NCBI RefSeq assembly: GCF_902498065.1
Contig: NZ_CABVIR010000002.1
Coordinates: 669,408 to 733,407 of the forward strand
From: Pseudomonas fluorescens
GTDB lineage: Bacteria; Pseudomonadota; Gammaproteobacteria; Pseudomonadales; Pseudomonadaceae
DNA: 64,000 nucleotides
Direction of reading: 5' to 3'
The stretch's first letter is position 1; each line of letters starts with the position of its first letter. The notes under the pieces were generated by a model. That model did no database searches and was not told where the DNA came from. It worked only from the letters and a program-made list of their open reading frames with translations. Made by a program: the position numbers and the translations under genes. Below are positions 59,365 to 64,000 of this stretch, piece by piece.

Positions 59365-59704
59365 TCACGCGTCAAAACCTGATGGGGGGCGCGCCACAGG
59401 TCAAACCCGCCGAGTAGCTAGTTCAGTTCCTGGGCGCTCAATTCAATGACTTCGTTGGCGTCGGGTGAGGTATTGATCCGCTCGGATTTAACGCGTTTTA
59501 GTCGAAGGCAGAAGCCGTTGCGCTCCCCATAGTGGATTTCATCCGGTTACGGCGGCGATTCAGAAGAACAAAAAACACCGTGTCGAAAAACGCTACTTTG
59601 ATATCCCGCTCGACTAAGGCGGCAAGGACGTCAATGGGCTTTCGAAAGTCCGTGGGCTTGGGGGAGAGGTACACCTTTTCGACTTTTGCAGCGGGTCGCA
59701 TCAT
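59365..59704 (-). pseudogene. tnpB: IS66 accessory protein TnpB remnant
   Basis: The frame starting MMRPAAKVEKVYLSPKPTDF is the conserved TnpB N-terminus (VYL-PKP-DFRK-ID-LAAL). A frameshift after NRRRNRMK moves the reading frame; the continuation YGERNGFCLRLKRVKSER and then AQELN, a TAG where Trp is expected, and LLGGFDLWR are the usual C-terminal blocks. With the TnpC remnant just downstream on the same strand, it preserves the IS66 gene order tnpB-tnpC. No tnpA or clear terminal inverted repeats were found. Confidence 0.88.
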
Positions 59705-60204
59705 GCGGTACTGACTCCAGAAAGAGATCGGGCGTGCGCAGCGTCAGGCTTCAGTTGGTGGCTATGAATGTGTAGGTGAATCGCTTACGGTTGATGGAGC
59801 GCATACCAGTTTACAACCTGTGTTGACACATTACCGAGCCCTGAACGATGCCCAACCTGATGAAGGTCCTGCGCGATCGTCTTGCCACTGCTGATTTGCG
59901 TCTGTCAGTCCAACTCGATACCACCGAGTCAGCCAGTGGCTCAGAACCATGAACCACCTCACCCGGTCGCGTGGTTCATGACCCCCAAAGAGCCAAGCTT
60001 GCCCTGGTATATGCTCAACAAGTTATATTTACCGACGCCGGTGATCGGGGGGGGGCATCGCATTTGCGGCTTGTGAGGCTTATGCCGAAGAAGCCTCAAT
60101 GCCGGAGTGAAAAAGAGCGACTGCGGTGGATTCTACAACATCCAGCCCACCCCTCCTGACGGAATTGCTTGGTGATCCTTCAGAAAAAATAGTGGATCAT
60201 CAAT
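59705..60204. other. 500-base stretch right of the IS66 remnant
   Basis: No recognisable gene. It contains a 34-residue ORF at 59848-59952 (MPNLMKVLRDRLATADLRLS...), too short and unplaced to call, and an inverted repeat CATGAACCAC / GTGGTTCATG (59948-59957 and 59971-59980). It may hold further debris of the inserted element, or the join between it and the AT-rich island. Confidence 0.45.
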
Positions 60205-62253
60205 TCACTTAATCGGGTATTTCCTCAGTAGATCATCAACAACCAAATCAGCACCCAAGATAGTTAAATGATCGGAGTTGTAGTAGAGCGGCTTTCCGTC
60301 AATAGTCGCCTTGCACAATTCGGTATCACAAAATAAATCAATGGGGTTGTAAATTTTTACTGAGGGTGCGCTAGCTGTTATTGTTTTCAACATGTCAGCA
60401 TAAATTTTGTACCTGTCATTGTAGTGGCTGCGGTTTATGCCGCATACATCGCGGATTTTCCTATTGTTAATAACTAGTGGCCGCGAATCAAAGCAGCTTC
60501 TAATGTTGAAGTCTAAGTCGGGGGCGTCATTAATAAGTATAATATTTTTTCCTGACTTGACTATCTCTGACAGGAATTTTATGCCGGCGTCAACAAATGT
60601 TCTAGCATCCTTATCCATTGGTAGGCGAGGTTGTCGATAGTTTTCATTTTCGACAGCGAAACCTCCAGAGGCGAGAGAACTCCAGTATCCAGCAAGATAA
60701 ATAGTCTTAATGCTGGGATTCTCTATCGCGAACTTCAGTGCAACGGCAATTTTCGGTTCGCAATTGTTCGTAGACATGTATGTGTGTGAAGAAAAAGGAA
60801 GGCAGCGCTGGATTCCTAGATTCATAACGGACATGCTAGGTAGCTTACGAGAAAGGCTCTTATAATACTGGTTGCTATGCGAGTCTCCTAGGATCAAGAC
60901 TTCCGGGGGAGATTTTTTTGATGTTAGGCAAAAAAATAATGTCTTAAATTCAGGATGTAAGCCATCGCAAGCGTCATTCCGATAGGGCATATGTGGATAT
61001 TCTTTTGTTAACTCAACAAATCTTGCGGTCTTACGCAAACCTTCTCTTGAATCAAACCCTTCCGCTTTATAAGTTATATATCCAGTAATACCACATACAA
61101 TCATTAGTGAGCTTAGCGCGTAAAGCTTCTGCTTATCATGTCCGCCCGAACGAATCGGCCGCTCAACAAACTTGTAAGTGAGCCAAGCCAGTGCGATAGA
61201 CAGTAGGACTGCTGCGATACGAGCTCCCCAACTTGGCACTTCGCTTTCTATGATGCGAAGAAATGATAAGATAGGCCAGTGCCACAAGTAAAGGGGGAAG
61301 CTAATCAAGCCAAACCAAACAAGTATTCTGTTTGATAAAATCAATCGATTAAACAATGCGTCGGGGCCTGCCGCTATGATTGAAACAGCCCCTAAAACAG
61401 GTGCTAGCGCCCATTTACCCGGGAACTCTGTCTCATTATTAATACTCCAAAATCCGGTCGAAAGTAATAGAAAACCCAGTAGCGACAACATATCAGCAAG
61501 CGTCTTTCCATTACTTGTGGGTAATTCTCGGTTGGCAATAGAGCGGAGTAATGAGTCAAGCTTTAGTTTGAGACTGGTAAAAGTTTCTTTTTTGTATAGA
61601 GTAAGCCAGGATAATAGGCTTCCACAAAGTAACTCCCAAAAGCGGGTTTGTGGCGAGTAAAATGTAGCAACAAGATCTTTTTTGATGCCGTTGAGGTTAA
61701 GGTAAAAAGACCCTGCGGTCACTATTATTGCAATTGTCAGAAGATTGATTTTCCGTTTGCAAGCAAGCCATAGCAAAAATGGCCAGACAATGTAAAATTG
61801 TTCTTCAATACCTAAGCTCCACAGGTGAAGTAGTGGTTTGACCTCTGCGGAGTGATCGAAGTATCCTGCCTCATTCCAAAGGGCCAAGTTGGAAACGAAG
61901 CCTGCGCCCGCGGCAATATGTTTGCCTAACTGTTTGTACTCGTCAGCTAGCAGGGCATACCAGCCAAATGTGAAGCTTGCAATTAACACAAGCAGAAGTG
62001 CTGGAAAGATGCGCTTGACGCGACGAGAATAGAACTCTCTAAAGCTAAATACTCCCCGATCTAAACTTTCAAATACGATCGTGGAGATTAGGAATCCGGA
62101 TATGACAAAAAAAACATCAACACCAACGAATCCGCCACGAATCAAGTCTGGAAACGCATGAAACCCTACAACAGCCAGCACGGCTACCGCTCTGAGACCG
62201 TCAATGTCTGCACGGTACTTAGGGTGTGTCAGGTGAGGATGTGAAGCTGGCAT
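60205..62253 (-). CDS. OafA-type acyltransferase with C-terminal SGNH domain
   Basis: 682 residues. Residues 1 to about 370 form an acyltransferase-3 membrane domain of about 10-11 helices (YRADIDGLRAVAVLAVVGFH, GGFVGVDVFFVISGFLI, LLHLWSLGIEEQFYIVWPFLL). The C-terminal part is a periplasmic SGNH domain with GDSHSNQYYKSL as its serine block and SDHLTILGADL as its late Asp-His block. Such proteins O-acetylate O-antigen sugars. The gene is AT-rich compared with the core and lies beside the IS66 remnant, which suggests transfer. It probably modifies the O-unit made by the locus at 41.7-55.1 kb. Confidence 0.92.
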   Translation of the reverse strand: MPASHPHLTHPKYRADIDGLRAVAVLAVVGFHAFPDLIRGGFVGVDVFFVISGFLISTIVFESLDRGVFSFREFYSRRVKRIFPALLLVLIASFTFGWYALLADEYKQLGKHIAAGAGFVSNLALWNEAGYFDHSAEVKPLLHLWSLGIEEQFYIVWPFLLWLACKRKINLLTIAIIVTAGSFYLNLNGIKKDLVATFYSPQTRFWELLCGSLLSWLTLYKKETFTSLKLKLDSLLRSIANRELPTSNGKTLADMLSLLGFLLLSTGFWSINNETEFPGKWALAPVLGAVSIIAAGPDALFNRLILSNRILVWFGLISFPLYLWHWPILSFLRIIESEVPSWGARIAAVLLSIALAWLTYKFVERPIRSGGHDKQKLYALSSLMIVCGITGYITYKAEGFDSREGLRKTARFVELTKEYPHMPYRNDACDGLHPEFKTLFFCLTSKKSPPEVLILGDSHSNQYYKSLSRKLPSMSVMNLGIQRCLPFSSHTYMSTNNCEPKIAVALKFAIENPSIKTIYLAGYWSSLASGGFAVENENYRQPRLPMDKDARTFVDAGIKFLSEIVKSGKNIILINDAPDLDFNIRSCFDSRPLVINNRKIRDVCGINRSHYNDRYKIYADMLKTITASAPSVKIYNPIDLFCDTELCKATIDGKPLYYNSDHLTILGADLVVDDLLRKYPIK

Positions 62254-62664
62254 TTAGGATAGAGCTCTCTGATGATGTGCTGGTTGTATTGTATACAGCA
62301 CAATTGGAGGGGCGCGCGCGGAGATCAGGCTAAAAAAATCGCCAGATCATAGCCCAATTCCAGCGTAGCTACAACCGAGGCAGTCGGAGAGGACTGCGAA
62401 TATATCTCACTGAAGCTATTTGTTGGACTCTGGAAGAACTTTTACTAAGCCAGCAGCGATGGAGGAGGTCAACTTGAAGGAGTGGGCTAGTCAGAGATAC
62501 CCCATTGAGCGTGCCAAGGGAATCTGGCGATTATGTACTCCAGTTGCGCAAGAGGATATGAATGACTGCTATTATTTTTGAATTTATAATCGCGGTATCG
62601 TTTTAATCTGTTTATACATCAGGATGAAGGCTTTAATCCTGATGTATAAACTGGCAGTAAAAAT
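62254..62664. other. AT-rich gap of about 410 bases between acyltransferase and hydrolase
   Basis: Low-GC DNA without a convincing gene. Its main feature is the perfect inverted repeat listed separately at 62611-62650. It should hold the promoter of the acyltransferase gene, but no box stands out. Confidence 0.5.
62611..62650. terminator. Perfect 15-bp inverted repeat after the hydrolase gene
   Basis: TTTATACATCAGGAT (62611-62625) and ATCCTGATGTATAAA (62636-62650) are exact inverse copies with a 10-base loop, 14 bases beyond the stop of the minus-strand gene. No long T-run follows on that strand, so termination is likely but not certain. Confidence 0.5.
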
Positions 62665-63720
62665 TTAGTTGGAGTTTATGGTGTTTAACATAAAGTATGG
62701 ATCGTAATCGTGATTTGTCGAGCTTCTTATGATGAAGTTGATGTTTTTCATATTGTTGCTTTTGATGTCTTGTTTAAATAAGTTTGCTGTCTCTTTGGTG
62801 TAACAGCATGCGTCTCTGTCATTATATATTAGTGTGAGTTTTGTTTTTGACCGGCTAATCTCTTTTATAAGCTCGATGGTGTTGGTTTTTCTGAAAAAAT
62901 TCGAGCTGGTTTGCTCTGAGTCGCCGAAGTTATTTTTAATAAACCTGTACTTTAGTGGCATAACTCCAGCAGCTAAAATGCAATTGCTCAGCAAATCTTT
63001 CAACACATTGCATGCGTAAAGTCCGGTGGTTGCGCCGCCCGACAATCCTGCGAAATTGATTTTGTTGTATGTCTTTTTTAGACTTAAAGCGTTCACGACA
63101 GCGCTGTCCATGAAAAATCTCATGTAATGGGAATTTCCTGTGTCGAACAATTCAAAAACGCCGTGTACTGCGGCAGGGGTGGCTTCAAGATCCTCAGGAT
63201 TGTAATTAACTTCGCCATCCCAGCTTTTAACCATGATGGGGTGGTATTGCTTTTCAACTCCAAGGAAGGGCATGCTTACCAATAATACATCATTTCCGCT
63301 TTCTAAGGCGCCTGCAATAAACGTATATGCAAAATGTTCAGTTTCGGCAGGAAGCCCTCCATGGCCATGGTTGTATATAAGGAGGTTTGGAGCGATCGAT
63401 TCGTTTTTATGATTGCCTTTGATTAATACTGCGTGCGACTTGTATTCGGTTATGTCGTAACTTGTTGTTAGGCACTGTTTTATGTAAGAGGGGAATTTTT
63501 GAATGAACTCAAGATGCAATGCTTTGCAGTCTGAATTCGTGGTGTCTTGTGGGGGGGAGAACTCAATGTCGCTGTAAAGGTATCTTAAGCTACTGTTCGA
63601 GGGTATTGTTTTGAACACGGCTTCTCTAGCGCTTTCAGCATGGCTTAACAGGATTGTTGATAGGCACATAAGGGCAGATATACCTATTATTAATCGTTTT
63701 CTTAATGGAGTTGTGTTCAT
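62665..63720 (-). CDS. Exported alpha/beta-hydrolase-like protein of unknown substrate
   Basis: 351 residues with a signal peptide (LIIGISALMCLSTILLSHA). The alpha/beta-hydrolase pattern is visible although I recognise no named family: HGHGG (oxyanion loop), GLSGGATTG (nucleophile elbow, serine in G-L-S-G-G), IYNDRDACC (acid) and a late TNHDYDP (histidine). AT-rich, with no clear ribosome-binding site before the ATG. It lies between two acyltransferase-3 genes on the same strand, so it might remove or transfer acyl groups on envelope glycans. That role is inference only. Confidence 0.75.
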   Translation of the reverse strand: MNTTPLRKRLIIGISALMCLSTILLSHAESAREAVFKTIPSNSSLRYLYSDIEFSPPQDTTNSDCKALHLEFIQKFPSYIKQCLTTSYDITEYKSHAVLIKGNHKNESIAPNLLIYNHGHGGLPAETEHFAYTFIAGALESGNDVLLVSMPFLGVEKQYHPIMVKSWDGEVNYNPEDLEATPAAVHGVFELFDTGNSHYMRFFMDSAVVNALSLKKTYNKINFAGLSGGATTGLYACNVLKDLLSNCILAAGVMPLKYRFIKNNFGDSEQTSSNFFRKTNTIELIKEISRSKTKLTLIYNDRDACCYTKETANLFKQDIKSNNMKNINFIIRSSTNHDYDPYFMLNTINSN

Positions 63721-63791
63721 GGTCTGGTTTCACTTTTTCAGTATTCGGATTCGGCTTGCATGAGCTGTGGGCTTTAAGTATTGTTAGTTTT

Positions 63792-64000
63792 CTATGTTTG
63801 CAGAGGGTGTTCTTTTTTTAGCAAATTATAGAGTTTGGATGAGGCTGGTTTTTCAATTAATGTATTTATTGAGTAAGACATAAGTATCATTAGAAAAATC
63901 GTACCGAAAAATAGGAGGTGAATATTAATTGTTGAGTGAAAGTGATTGAATATTATATATCCTATAAACTGATGTAATAGATATAAAGGGTATGTAAGGG
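63792..64000 (-). CDS. Acyltransferase-3 family protein, C-terminal end only
   Basis: A reading frame enters from the right edge and stops with TAG at 63792-63794; 68 residues are visible. It starts LTYPLYLLHQFIGYIIFNH and ends with SYSINTLIEKPASSKLYNLL. TYPLYLLHQ and the IEKP close to the end are the usual last-helix signatures of acyltransferase-3 (OafA/NodX-like) proteins. It is a second such gene on the same strand, 71 bases downstream-to-upstream from the hydrolase, and may be in one transcript with it. Confidence 0.8.
   Translation of the reverse strand, partial: LTYPLYLLHQFIGYIIFNHFHSTINIHLLFFGTIFLMILMSYSINTLIEKPASSKLYNLLKKEHPLQT

Overview
This window reads as chromosome of a Pseudomonas of the fluorescens type. 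The evidence is the high GC of the core genes, the paired REP palindromes between genes, the Pseudomonas-style TyrA-AroA fusion, and a gene order that largely follows P. aeruginosa PAO1 as I remember it (cob genes, MFS/MarR, glutathione peroxidase, FadL; later ubiG to ihfB, then an O-antigen locus ending in wbpM and a small ComEA-like gene). No tRNA, rRNA, CRISPR array or intact mobile element was seen.

Layout. 1-5773: late cobalamin operon (cobD end, cobC, cobQ, cobP, cobT, ribazole phosphatase, cobS), covering side-chain activation, amidation, aminopropanol attachment and nucleotide loop assembly. 5926-7710: MarR regulator, MFS transporter and a 40-residue membrane ORF, with a matching palindrome before each of the first two genes. 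7767-13677: secreted glutathione peroxidase, FadL-type porin, two unknown small genes, a gene-poor stretch of about 1 kb carrying a DnaA-box-like palindrome, a Sel1-like gene and rmuC. 13789-17259: a giant transporter/histidine kinase/receiver hybrid. 17501-23867: TetR/MFS pair around a perfect inverted repeat, cupin, TDT transporter, MFS-acyltransferase fusion, diguanylate cyclase. 24240-29016: yciK, mupP, ubiG and a methylthioadenosine salvage pair (mtaD, mtnA). 29451-41587: conserved core with gyrA, serC, pheA, hisC, tyrA-aroA, cmk, rpsA, a lipoprotein, ihfB and a LapA-like gene.

41705-55124 is the O-antigen locus, in two divergent halves. The minus-strand half (wzx, wzy-like, asnB-like, tviB/wbpO-like, wbpP-like, one GT4 glycosyltransferase) should make, amidate, polymerise and flip a HexNAcA-containing unit. 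The plus-strand half (PglC-, PglD- and PglE-like proteins plus WbpM) looks like a complete route for making and loading a diacetylbacillosamine-type first sugar. 55237-58434 holds a ComEA-like protein and an SDR/FabF/TetR group.

58525-59704 is a decayed IS66 element carrying an unusual hexanucleotide expansion. Beyond it the DNA becomes visibly AT-rich and holds an OafA-type O-acyltransferase with an SGNH domain, an unrecognised secreted alpha/beta-hydrolase-like protein, and the 3' end of a second acyltransferase that runs off the window. This right end looks horizontally acquired and may modify the surface polysaccharide made by the neighbouring locus.
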